From Eutypella sp. D-1 (taxonomy: Eukaryota > Ascomycota > Sordariomycetes > Xylariales > Diatrypaceae), in assembly GCA_023313575.1 (NCBI GenBank), contig JAJTTP010000008.1, forward strand, positions 1,860,001 through 1,924,000: DNA of 64,000 bases, in the 5' to 3' direction. Position numbers and translations under genes: made by a program. Every line of letters begins with the position of its first letter. Positions within the stretch are counted from its first letter, which is position 1. Under the pieces are notes generated by a model. The model worked only from the letters and a program-made list of their open reading frames with translations, searched no databases and was not told the origin of the DNA. Below, piece after piece: positions 46,368-56,408 of the stretch.

Positions 46368-47402
46368 TCACACAGCATTACCACGGAGGGGAATCTCGCT
46401 TCCCTCCTTATCCTGCTGCCTCCCCTTTCCGCTCATCTGAGCGAAAAAGACCGCAGGATGGAAAACGGTGATAAGAAGCACGGCAACGAGAATCATTGCA
46501 CCATCACAGATAAGGAAAGATACTTCATCTTTCATTAAATCGCTGCCCCACCCACTGGCCATTTCAGGGATGCTGTTGGTTCGTGTAAGCTTTCTTGTTG
46601 CTGAGACTCGGTGTATGATGTGATCTTACCGGTAGATGCAGCGGATGATAATGGCCAGGAAGGCAATTGAGATTGACCACATGAAAACCGCAACCCTGTC
46701 GTATCCGAGGAACGTCCTTTGTGTATCCGAATGTCCAGAACCAAGGGTGTTGGAGTCGTCGTTGACGTGCGACTTCATACCCTTGGATCGTCTGTAGTAG
46801 TAGAAGAGCATCAAGCCACCACAGACGAGCATGTTGACAAGCTGGAACGCCACGCCAAGGATCAACAGAGCAGAACCAATGTCGGACTTCTTAGGGTCAG
46901 GCTTGTCATCGGAAGACGCCATGGCGGTGAAGACGCAGCCAATTGCCTGGATTACGATGGAAACCACATCGGCCCCAACAAAAAGCCAAGGATACCAGCG
47001 CGGCTTCATAATTGACCATCGACTCCCATGGTATATGACTAGGTGCTTGCACGTGACTGAGATTGCGGCTGCCACAAAGGTTGGGGCTAGCATCAACAAG
47101 AAGAGCTGAAGTACCATGGGAATAAACCGCCATGGGTTATCCGAGAGCATTTTCCGACAAATGTAGCCGATCAGCTCAGCTCCGGTCCCAACGCCGAGCC
47201 AGATGGCGTAGGACCATGTACGGGATTTGAATAGGAAGGCTATTTGCATGCTAAGCAGTACCGCGAATGCGGCTGCAAAGAAAATGCATGCTGCCCCAGT
47301 GAAGTAGCCGCCGTATAATGTCTCTGAGACGGGACATTGAACTGACACGGCTTTGCAGGTGTCATAGGATGGGTCGAACGATTCCGTGTTGTTAAACGAC
47401 AT
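46368..47402 (-). CDS. RTA1-like membrane protein (lipid-translocating exporter family)
   Basis: Two exons: 47402-46630 and 46572-46368; 978 nt, 325 aa. Seven hydrophobic segments are visible, starting with GAACIFFAAAFAVLLSMQIA after a short outside N-terminus with two Cys. Characteristic RTA1 elements: GTGAELIGYICR, LLMLAPTFVAAAISV, FVGADVVSIVIQAIGC and a partial R-x-x-x-R start of the last loop at the exon junction. The second exon holds the final helix (FLICDGAMILVAVLLITVF) and a charged cytoplasmic tail. Family members include yeast Rta1 and Rsb1, linked to resistance to toxic lipids and sterol inhibitors. The extracellular loop before the last helix is short compared with many relatives. 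Orientation matches the next gene, but 1.3 kb separates them. Confidence 0.9.
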
Positions 47403-48687
47403 GACTGCCTGAGATACCGCTGGAAGTCGGAACGGCGAGAATGAAACAAGTCAAGAAGAATGAAATAAGAATGTGTTTATTGCTAATGAGATGATTGTGT
47501 CCATCTAAGAGTTATTACAGAGTATCGTTTCTGACACCGACCCTTTATATATACTGGCTTTAGGCACACTGCGAGAAGGTATTGCATTGTTTCGTTCTCG
47601 TTTCACTATTTGGGATTAGCTTGGTGTTTTTCCCGGCCTAGGATGATAGGTGCTTGAGAACAGATCTGGAACGCTTGAGGCTGAGTACTAACATCTCGCA
47701 TGGCCCTAGTTTCCCGAAAACGATATCAGCTTGCGCGGCATCAGCCATAGAATCCCCCACGGCTTATACAGCCTTAAACATAGACTCTGAAAGTAGAAAA
47801 GAAGTGAGCTAACAAAAACCTAGGCTTTATGAATATGCCAAGAGTTCCCATGAGTCAAGTTATATGGTTAATCCAACAACCCAGTGAAAGTAGGATATCC
47901 CAATAGCGAGACAACACAGATTCGAGCGCACTGACCAAGATTGTCGGCATACGTGAAATACGATCTTCTGTCACGGTTAAGAAAAGGACCGCATACCCCT
48001 TTTGGGGCTTAGCCCTGTGGCACTCCACCGGGCCCTGTATGTGGCGCTCGTGTGCCCTCTAAATAGGGCTCCCAGCCATCCAGTGGGGTAGTCGTTATTC
48101 TATTCTTCCCTCTCCCAGAGGGCTCCCACAGGTCGCCCAGAATGAGCTCGGTTAAACGTGACATCTTCAGACCAAGAGTAGCAGTAAAAATATCTATAGT
48201 TGTCTATATAATTTCAGTTGTCTCCAACCCTAATCCTCCGTCCCCTCTGTCGTAACGAAAAGGGCACACATTATGGGCCCTTTCGGGCCCTGCTATTTCC
48301 CTGGGGATGGAAGGAAAAAGAAGAACAATCTGCCTAGCCGAGCCTCGGGTGCTCCTTTCATAGATACCTCCTTCAGGCACACCCGGGGCAGGACATCCAC
48401 TACATGGTGGGGTAACAACCCCTGTAAAGCACTTAAACACTGCATAACCCGCCTAGGTAGCCTACTAAGTAGACAAGTTGACCTTTGAAGGTAACTTACC
48501 TTTAGGCTATCCGTAGGCACCAGCTAGAGTGGGCCTATATCGGCCCTCATACTGGTTGTGATACCCCCTCCTTACTAATTGTATCCTGGATGATGTAATT
48601 AGATAGGGAATCACCCCTGAAAAGAATTTGGCCGTATGACGGTCAAAACGGCCACGCTTTAGCTATTCCATTGTGTGGACAAGAGCT
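47403..48687. other. Intergenic, RTA1 upstream region
   Basis: Contains the RTA1 promoter and the 3' region of the FMN oxidase. A short GGGCCC-TTTC-GGGCCC inverted repeat is present near 48275-48292. No coding series is seen. Confidence 0.5.
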
Positions 48688-50087
48688 TTACCTAGTAATA
48701 GTTAAATCGGGGCCTGCAGATATAATGGCATTCGAACTTACATAAGAGCTGTTGATATCTTTTATATCCGCGAGGCCGAGGTTTGAAGCCACACTTGTTA
48801 CCTCTTCTTCCAAGAGCGAGATTGCCCGTGATATTCCTTGAGCACCGTAAAGGTTGGCATACATGAATGGACGGCCCACCCCGACGGCTCTAACTCCAAG
48901 AGCCAGGAGTTTCATAACGTCCGTGCCGTACCGTACGCCACCGTCGGCGTACACCTCGATTTTGCTGAAAATGGTCGGGTCCTCTTGATAAATTTCCCAG
49001 GCAATCTCTAAAGGTGAAGGAGACCCATCGAGAGACCGCCCGCCATGGTTAGATAGAAAGATGGCGGGTGCACCAACGTCTACGGCTACACGGGCATCGT
49101 CGACAGTTTGGATGCCTTTAAGGACAATAGGTAATGTTGTCATGGACTGAAGCTCCTTGTAGTAGTCCCAAGACATGAAAGTATATCGGGGATTGCGGCT
49201 GAGACTGGTATCTGGGGCCATTCTCAATGGGCGGTAAGAAGTTCGATCTCCGGCTGAGTCTAAGGTCAGAACGATTGCTTTCATGCCGGCACTCTCAATC
49301 TTAGCGAAGAGTTCACGAGGTGACTCATCTAGATTCATCAATGAGACCTGTTCTTAAGTTAGACAGGGCCCCCTTTAAAACATATATAGTCCGTGCCATA
49401 CCTGCTGCCAGATGATCTGATCTTCACTCAGTTTTGAAGCTGAGATATTCTCCATTGACATTGAACTAGTCTGGGATGCCTATTTCCGGATGAGCGACTG
49501 CGTATAACCCTGATCAGTTACATGAACTCACAACGTAAAGCACGTTGTGCTTGCCTGATCCGTGAACAAGACCACTCTCAGCAGCCTTGTTCGTAAGTCC
49601 GGCTTGAGCAAAAGGGCTGATGAAGAATGGCTCGTCGAATTCGTGCCCTAAAATAGACGTTCTGTCTTGATGTCAGCTATAGACATGGACACAGTGGCAA
49701 GATAGGCGTACTTTAGGCTCGCATCAACATTCGTGATATTCACCATAACACGAGGTCGGAATCGGAATCGGTTGAACGCCTCAAGGTTGTTCCTATAAGA
49801 CGATTCGCTGCCGGCGCCGTGAGCAACGTATGCGTATTGCGCAGGGTTCATGGTGTGTCTCGCGAGATAGTCAAAGTCGGGAAGGCCGAGCATACGGTCC
49901 AACCCAGGAAGCGATCCATTACTAGGGATTTGCAACGCAGTCTCAATCCTACGATCTCAAGTTAGCATTAGGCATGTCCCACAGTATATGAAATGACGGA
50001 GGCTAACCCAGTGTCAGGTTCATTCAAAAAGGGGCGGGCTGCCCAAGCTTGGGCGGATAGCGCCAAAGAAACAAACAGATACCGCAT
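48688..50087 (-). CDS. Secreted FMN-dependent alpha-hydroxyacid oxidase/dehydrogenase
   Basis: Five exons: 50087-50008, 49948-49712, 49661-49532, 49479-49402 and 49347-48688; 1185 nt, 394 aa. Residues 1-16 (MRYLFVSLALSAQAWA) form a signal peptide. The FMN barrel follows: DFDYLARHTMNPAQYAYVAH, RFRPRVMVNI, ILGHEFDEPFFISPFAQAG, AIVLTLDSAGDR, LPIVLKGIQTVDDARVAV (active-site Lys), IFLSNHGGRSLDG (catalytic His and Arg) and ADGGVRYGTDVMKLLALG (phosphate binding). The family oxidises lactate, glycolate, mandelate or similar acids; the acceptor may be oxygen. Unlike cytochrome b2 there is no heme domain. Intron 2 ends at GACAG, since the later TTTAG breaks the frame. The 3' end may use a further 51-nt intron (GTAAGT at about 48742), replacing the last residues; the conserved core is unaffected. 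Confidence 0.85.
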
Positions 50088-50779
50088 CGTATTGATCTTA
50101 AGGTAGGTCTCAAGGTGGTGAATAGTTAAGAGGAAAGAGATGCTCTGTTCTGGTTGTGAGACTCAAGGCTATGGAAGCCTGACTTATAGAGAATAAGACG
50201 AGACGAGAAGAACGCCGGATTATTGCCGAGGTGGGGGATCATTTACATCAAACTGAGGCTGTATAATTCTAATCATAACGATACTGTACATGATCACTGT
50301 CCATATTCAGCCCTCGTTATCGTTCTCGGGTTCGTTTATAAGCTACTTAGGTAGATAGCTCTTAGCTAGCCAGTCAGTGCTAGTGCTATACTGCGGGGCT
50401 GCAAGTGGGCCAGGCCCTACTAGAATAGCAGCCCAGGCTTCTATTCATTCCACAGACCTAGCTCAATACAAAATCTTGATACTTGGGTGTTCCAACTATA
50501 CACATTGTGAAATTGCTCAGTCAGTGTTAGCGACGGCCATGTGCAGGACCTTGACAAGTAGAAACAGCCTCAACGTAAGCCAGCCTAGCCAGCCTCGCCA
50601 GCCGTGGCTATAGCAGCTGCGCCGCAGCGGCGCAGCGCTATAGCGCCGCTAGCGTCAAAAGGGAGAGCTGAGATATTATGACGCAACAAGAAACAACCTC
50701 TTACACTGAAGACATGAGTATACCCAATCCTTACTCCGTGTAGTGCATCGAAGACGGCTGGTCTTGAATGCGCATAAGG
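50088..50779. promoter_or_regulatory. Shared promoter region, FMN oxidase and HET gene
   Basis: About 690 bp between divergent starts. It contains a strong GC-rich inverted repeat at 50607-50644 and a run of CCAGCC/CAGCCT near 50578-50605. No coding series is seen. Confidence 0.45.
50607..50644. repeat. GC-rich inverted repeat (hairpin)
   Basis: GCTATAGC and CTGCGCCGC pair with GCGGCGCAG and GCTATAGC around a one-base centre, with a one-base asymmetric bulge. The 17-bp stem could form a cruciform in DNA or a hairpin in RNA. Confidence 0.9.
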
Positions 50780-53073
50780 ATGGCTTCATTATATGAAGAT
50801 GCAGTTCGAAGAGTAATTGATTATTTGTCATTGTTCACTTCCGCATGAGGTTTTTGATGCTAATAGCTTTCTAGGCGGGCAGTGAAGACCGTGTTTGCGA
50901 CAGATGCAAGCCCCTGGTCGACAGCTACAGTACTGCTTTTGGTGTCAACAGTCTGGGCAGACAGGCTCAACCCTCGCAACCGAATGCCACGGTCCCCTTG
51001 TCCGAGGCCCTCCTGAACGCCAACTCGTGTTGGCATTGCGGGTGGCTCACTTCCATTGTGCTGGCTTCCGTCGTGATGGATACTTGGCCCCGGGCCCCCG
51101 CTGAAAATATTATATCACCAGCCTCTCTCTTTACCACTCAAGCCGGCCTCAGCTGGCACTCTATCACCATGACCGACAAGAGTTCGGCAAAGGTCGAGAA
51201 TGCCCCGCAAATCAATCGCATCGTATTCTCTTACAGTGCCGCCGATACGGACTCGGATAGCAGAAACAGGGTGGTGTACTCTAGATGCGACAAGGAGCCG
51301 AGGAACATAGGTTCACTCTTGGACCAGACTCAGTCACTCGACTGGTTGGCGCCTGGTGAGCCGTATGCGGGCCGGATACGGCCGACTGAAATAGACCATC
51401 GACTGCTTCAGCGCTGGAAGGAGTGCTGTACGAAAGACCATGGTGGAACATGCGATCAGACATTCATGACTCATCGTGTCCAATCTCTTCGATTCGTGGA
51501 TGTCGTCGAGCGATGCATTGTTGAGCACTCGCCCGATAGTGTTACTTGGGTTGCCTTGAGCTACTGCTGGGGAGGTCCCCAGAATCACTCCCTCCAGACC
51601 AAGAACTTGCACCTGTATCAGCAGCCAGGCTCGTTAGTCAACGATATTCTTCCGCAGGGTATTGTGGACGCGATGACGCTCACTCGGGCCTTGGGCGAAC
51701 GTTATATATGGGTTGATAGTTTATGCATTGTTCAGGACGATAATAAGGATAAGCTACTATTCATCGCCGCGATGGGTACGATTTATGCCCACGCAACAGT
51801 CACCATCGTCAATGCGGCGAACACCCACGTTGCGCATGCGGTTCCTGGAGTCAGCTGTTCTCGTCGAGTGCAGCAGGTCCATCGGCTGAAGGATTTCTGG
51901 CTCGTTGAAGCCCTTGATCTTCCGCACCGAAGTTGGCAAGGGTATCTTCACGATACAATGTGGAACAGCAGAGGCTGGACATTCCAAGAAGGACTACTCT
52001 CGCCTCGTTGCCTCATTATTGGTAAAGACCAGGTGTACTGGCAGTGCAAGACCGCTTCCTGGTGCGAGGACAGCTTCTGGGAGGATGACCTCCAAAAGAA
52101 CAGCCTCTACAGGCATTATTCTGGATCGAACATGCTTCGTCGCCTCACCGATTCCTCTGAGGAGGACTGGATGGAGCTCTACAAGGACGTCCTCGACGCC
52201 TACACGAAGCGGGAGCTCACCTCCGAAGGCGATCGCCTGGGCGCTGTAGAGGCCATCCTGGAGGTTCTTCGACGGAGTGACGAGGAGGGCTACTTCTGGG
52301 GAATGCCAAAAGGCCACATGGAACTGGCACTCTCGTGGGCTTCGAGCCCCCGGAACACGAGAAGGGAGTGCGATGCCAAGCTCATGGGTCCGGACGACCA
52401 AGTCGTGTCGTCTCCTTTCCCTAGTTGGTCATGGCTCGGGTGGCACGGCCCGTCCCCCATGCCCACGATGAACAGGGCTCTCCTAGGCGGGAGGCTCGGC
52501 TTGAAGTTTTACTCTATTCAAAGTGATGGTACACCTCTAGTCCTCGACGAGAACCCGTTCGTTGGGCCAGAACGGGACTTCTCCAAGAAGGAGTACATGA
52601 AATACAGCGACTTGCATGAACAGATCGGGTACCCCAGGGATCTCCCTCACCCCTCGATACGCTACGAGAACCGGACGGTGTTTGCGGGCGACATCCCGCA
52701 GGAAATCCTGTCGAGCAGGCACCGCCCCTCAATCTTGGCGTTCTGGACCAGCACGGCGATCCTCGACATGAAGTACGAGGGTTACAACGGCTACCACCAC
52801 TGCTCACGAATCGATCTGAGCCACGGCGACGTCCACTTTTGCAGCGCCTGGGAGCGCAACGAGAATTTCAAGCCCAGTGGCAAAGGGAAGTTCATAGTTG
52901 TCGGTACCGAGAGGATCCGCATGTCGCACGGCGGGGACGTGACTGTGAACCTGCTCCTGGTCGACCAGGACGAGCTCGGAATCTCGTACCGGAACAAGCT
53001 CGTCACGTATACGCCGGAATCGACGTGGGAAAAGCTCGAGAATCGCAAGTGGGAGCTGGTTTTTCTAGCATAA
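50780..53073 (+). CDS. HET-domain protein (heterokaryon incompatibility)
   Basis: Two exons: 50780-50812 (11 codons, MASLYEDAVRR) and 50875-53073; 743 aa. The intron has donor GTAATT, branch TGCTAATAG and acceptor TCTAG. Opening the frame to this exon recovers the Cys motif VCDRCKPLVDSY, typical of the N-terminus in this group. The HET domain spans about 220-380: VTWVALSYCWGG, GIVDAMTLTRALGERYIWVD, SLCIVQDD, MGTIYAHATVTIVNA and WNSRGWTFQEGLLSPRCL, the three conserved HET blocks. The long C-terminal half has no recognisable domain. HET proteins can trigger cell death when incompatible hyphae fuse; most family members are untested. Such genes are usually numerous and polymorphic, in keeping with this accessory region. 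The frame is open from 50875, so the first exon is the least certain part. Confidence 0.9.
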
Positions 53074-53159
53074 CAGATAGCCCGCAAATGTATAGATTGT
53101 GATTGACTTATAAGCCTTACTAAGAAGCGACGATGGAAAATGGGAGATTACATACCGTT

Positions 53160-54455
53160 TTATAACTCATGCCTCATTCCGAAAATCTGATCTGGCTGTG
53201 CTCTTGGTGCATCGACCCCCTTTCTCCGCAATTTTACTTCAGGGAATGTACTGCTCCCCCCCTCCAACAAGCCTCTACTGCCATCACCATCATCAACACC
53301 CAATACGAACCTTTCAAAGAAAGTCCGGACATAAGTGCTCATAATATTTACCATTCGCTCCCCCCTCACCTTGCCAAAGCCATCCAAATTATCGTCCCCA
53401 AGCCCCAGAACGTCTGCTAAGACGGGACAGTCGGAGAAGCTCTCATGCACGGTTCCCTCGACGGTGAAGTCAGCCTTCCACCCTTGTAGACTCGGCCACC
53501 CCGGCGCCGCATCCGGATCATCCGTCGCAAAGTGCTCTGGGAACCCAAGCACGAGCGCCGGCTTCTGCGTCCCATGTTTCACGACGGGGCCGTACAGGAA
53601 CCCGTCTAGGTCCGCGGCGGCGGCAACCGCCGTCGAGTTAAGTAGACTCTGTACAGCGGCTGCGCCGCCAAAGGAATGGCCTAGCGCCGCGACGTGAGTT
53701 GTGTTAAGCCCCCTCCGGCGCTCCATGTCTCCTGCTGTCCTCATGCCAGGAAGCCCGGCGGTGACCACGGATGAGGCATTCCCCTGAAGCGCCTCCAGCA
53801 CGAACAGTAGATCCGCGACGCGCGTATCAAGCACCCTCTCTCGGAGACCCGGCGGCTCTAGGAGTGGCCAGCTCCAGTCGGGTCGGGCCCGCACGGCGCG
53901 GCCGTCGGGGTACTCGACGATGCCGGCGTCGTGGGGATGGTCGACGGAAACTACGATCCAACCGTGCGACGCGAGGTCCGACAGCAGTGCCGTGTAGAGG
54001 CCACGCGTGAAGCCGAAGCCGGGGCTAAAGAGGATGATGGATTTGTCCTCGGGGTAGCTTATAGGCGCGTCCAGATATGCGCGTGTCGTGAGGCGCGCTG
54101 CTGTTCCATTGGGGAGGCCTAGGAGCGAGTCGATATAGGATGATGTTGCCGGGCCGGGGAATTGCGGTGCGAATGATGATGAGCTTTCTTCATTAGGGGC
54201 CGCGACGGCGGAATTGGTGGGGGTAGTGCTGGGGGTGGTCGTGGTGGCGGGGTAGAACAGCGTTATCATAAGATCCCGTGGCGGCGACGACGCGGACTCG
54301 CGCTTAGGAGCGAACGGATCCGCCCGGGACTCGTCAATGAGCTCTAGGTGCGTGAGCGCGATCTTGTGGGGTCCGGTCAGCTCTGGCAGGAAGATCCGAG
54401 ACCCCAGCGCGACGCTGCCGACGTAGAGTATTAGTAACGAAGATCGGGTTCGCAT
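53160..54455 (-). CDS. Secreted PAF-acetylhydrolase-like lipase/esterase
   Basis: Intronless 431-aa alpha/beta hydrolase with an N-terminal signal sequence (MRTRSSLLILYVGSVALG). Elements seen: RDLMITLFYPA (first strands); IILFSPGFGFTRGLYTALL (oxyanion region, in place of the mammalian GLG type); HGWIVVSVDHPHDAG; the nucleophile elbow HVAALGHSFGGAAAV carrying the catalytic Ser; and HESFSDCPVL, a likely catalytic His region. This layout is that of the plasma/type II PAF-acetylhydrolase family, which cleaves short or oxidised sn-2 acyl chains. Fungal members are mostly uncharacterised. There are several N-glycosylation sequons. Its stop codon is only 86 bp from that of the HET gene, so the transcripts probably overlap at their 3' ends. 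Confidence 0.87.
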   Translation of the reverse strand: MRTRSSLLILYVGSVALGSRIFLPELTGPHKIALTHLELIDESRADPFAPKRESASSPPRDLMITLFYPATTTTPSTTPTNSAVAAPNEESSSSFAPQFPGPATSSYIDSLLGLPNGTAARLTTRAYLDAPISYPEDKSIILFSPGFGFTRGLYTALLSDLASHGWIVVSVDHPHDAGIVEYPDGRAVRARPDWSWPLLEPPGLRERVLDTRVADLLFVLEALQGNASSVVTAGLPGMRTAGDMERRRGLNTTHVAALGHSFGGAAAVQSLLNSTAVAAAADLDGFLYGPVVKHGTQKPALVLGFPEHFATDDPDAAPGWPSLQGWKADFTVEGTVHESFSDCPVLADVLGLGDDNLDGFGKVRGERMVNIMSTYVRTFFERFVLGVDDGDGSRGLLEGGSSTFPEVKLRRKGVDAPRAQPDQIFGMRHEL

Positions 54456-55253
54456 AGTGGATAAGAATTAATAGGCTACGGTGTATATACAAGAGAAGTT
54501 CCGATAACTCTAACTATGAGCTACTATTATTTAGTATACATATATCACCCACTTACCCCATCAGCCCCCATTAAACCGCTGAACCGTCGGCCCTAAAGAC
54601 CTCTATCTCCGATGGAAATCTAGAAGGCCTCGGGTACGCTAAGACGGAAATGTCGCCAATCAACCAAGACCTTTTTACTAAGGCCTCTTAGATTTCTATC
54701 GGATAGGGGTAGTGCTGACTCCTATTAGCTTTATGTAATCTACGATATATCTCTAATGCAGAAACATCTATTCGTAGCAAGTCCTTATTGCTGGCTTTTG
54801 GTTTCGACCACTATCGTACAGATCGCATGATCGCCAGATTCACATGACGTGCCGGGCTCGAGACTAACATCACCGCCCTTACTACGAAGGGCCCCGACGG
54901 GAAGTAATTACACCTTGGGCCCAGCTAAAGTTGGTCCCAATGGGCCGCAACCGTGGGATTTCTCGTCAGGAATGGGCCTATGCTATCGCCTGCGGCCACG
55001 GTGTGTTATGTTACACTTGGCTAAGCAGCCAAAGGGAAAGCATACCCTAATGCGCCAAGGTAGCACCAATGACCGACGAATGCCATTCGTCATTAACTGC
55101 AAGTTACTGCTACACCAACATTCCCAACTGCAGCCCTGCACTGCCCCCACTACCTAGGTGGAGTACTAAATATTGAAGTGCTATCATTCACGGCAAGCAC
55201 CTGTGATCCATCCAGCATCGTTTTCATTTTCAGTAACAAATGAAACCCCCAAG
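54456..55253. other. Intergenic with MITE-like inverted repeat
   Basis: About 800 bp between the lipase promoter and the hydrolase pseudogene. It includes the inverted repeat at 54600-54709; no coding series is seen. Confidence 0.5.
54600..54709. repeat. Imperfect inverted repeat, MITE-like
   Basis: Arm 54600-54631 (CCTCTATCTCCGATGGAAAT then CTAGAAGGCCT) is matched in reverse complement by 54679-54709, with about five differences. The spacer is ~47 bp. No flanking duplication is evident, so miniature transposon origin is only a possibility. Confidence 0.6.
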
Positions 55254-56408
55254 ATGAGTTCGCACCCTGAGGAATCGACCATTGTCTTGGTTCAGGGCTC
55301 TTTCCAATTGCCAGATGTCTACTACAAGCTGGCCGATACCCTCAGGTCCTCTGGACACCCCGTTGTTCAACCGCCCTTGCTGTTGGTTGTTAGTGGTTAC
55401 TGGTATGGACCCACATACCAGTAGGAAGTACCTATGTACCTATCTCCCGTTTATATAAGGATACGGGCTTCGCCCGTATCCCTCTCAGATAGATAGATAG
55501 ACCTTAGACCAGAATACCACACCAGTCTCACCACCTTTCATTATTGTTATTGTTATCTCTTTCCTTTACGTACGTACCTACCAACACTTGCCAAGTCTGA
55601 CCGATCCAGACGAGCCCGACTTTACTTCGAAGACCTTGAGTGACGATGCGTTGGCCATTCGAACCGAGATTAAACGCCTTGTGGATGAAGGCAAGACGGT
55701 AATAACTGTCATGCACTCATACGGAGGTCTTGTAGGCAATGAAGCTGTGACCAAAGATCTCTCTTTCGATCAACGACAAGCACATGGTCTTCCTGGAGGC
55801 GTTGGTAAGCATTCACAAAGCCTTGTTGGAATTTTCTTCTTTTTAAGCTTTTCGTGCGTCCGTCTAGCAGGTTAAATGCGAACGACAGCTTTGCGGACGA
55901 TATTTGCGCGTGATGGGGAAACACAACTAGTTCTCGTAAGCAACAAGGCGACTTGCTGACTCTGGTTTTTCCAGTGCACCTCTTCTACTTCGCGGCATTC
56001 ATCCTTACCGAAGGCCAGTCTGTACTGGGGGTATTTGGTGAATCCCCAAACAATGAAGTGAAGCCAAATGGCCGCTTTACACTGAAGAACCCGGCGGATA
56101 TACTCTATCACGACCTTCCCGCCACCGAAGCGCAGTATTGAGCATCCAGAATCATTGATCAGTCCTACGCCGTGCAGGAGAGCAAGGTAACTAATGAGGC
56201 ATTCCGCTTTGTTCCATCGACGTACGTGGTCTGCGAAGATGACCATGGTCCTCCTCCGCAGTATCAGGAAATGTTTGGCACGACTGCAGGCTCGAAAATC
56301 GAGAAGATAAATTCTGGCCACTCGCCTATGTTAAGTCACACGGCGGAGTTGGCGGATATGATAACCCAAGCCGCAAGATCTGCTGTCAGTAAAGGCACTC
56401 GGAAGTGA
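55254..56408 (+). pseudogene. Alpha/beta-hydrolase gene disrupted by solo LTR and a nonsense codon
   Basis: Remains of a 257-codon gene of the fungal AB-hydrolase type (STIVLVQGSFQLPDVYYKLA; nucleophile elbow TVMHSYGG; C-terminal SGHSPMLS with the likely catalytic His). Exon 1 is 55254-55380 plus 55592-55804, interrupted by the LTR; intron 55805-55974; exon 2 is 55975-56408. Ignoring the LTR and one target-site copy, the length is 774 nt, a multiple of three, and frames join exactly. A TGA at 56139-56141 falls where relatives have Trp (QY-stop-ASRIIDQSY), a single G-to-A change. Two independent lesions make a functional product unlikely. Otherwise the reading frame is well preserved, so inactivation is probably recent. 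Confidence 0.85.
55381..55586 (+). mobile_element. Solo LTR, 206 bp, with CTTGC target duplication
   Basis: Begins TGTTGGT and ends ACCAACA, the TG...CA inverted ends of LTR retrotransposons. It is flanked by identical 5-bp duplications CTTGC at 55376-55380 and 55587-55591. No internal retroelement sequence is present, so it is a solo LTR left by recombination. A related copy begins at 63846. Contains a 10-bp-stem hairpin at 55459-55481 and a GATA-repeat stretch. Confidence 0.92.

Noticed and set aside
48275..48292. GGGCCC-TTTC-GGGCCC hairpin
   Set aside because: A 6-bp stem is expected by chance in this length of GC-containing DNA.
48679..48742. Extra 3' intron in the FMN oxidase gene
   Set aside because: Possible (GTAAGT...ACTAG, 51 nt) but the unspliced end is equally acceptable; kept only as an alternative.
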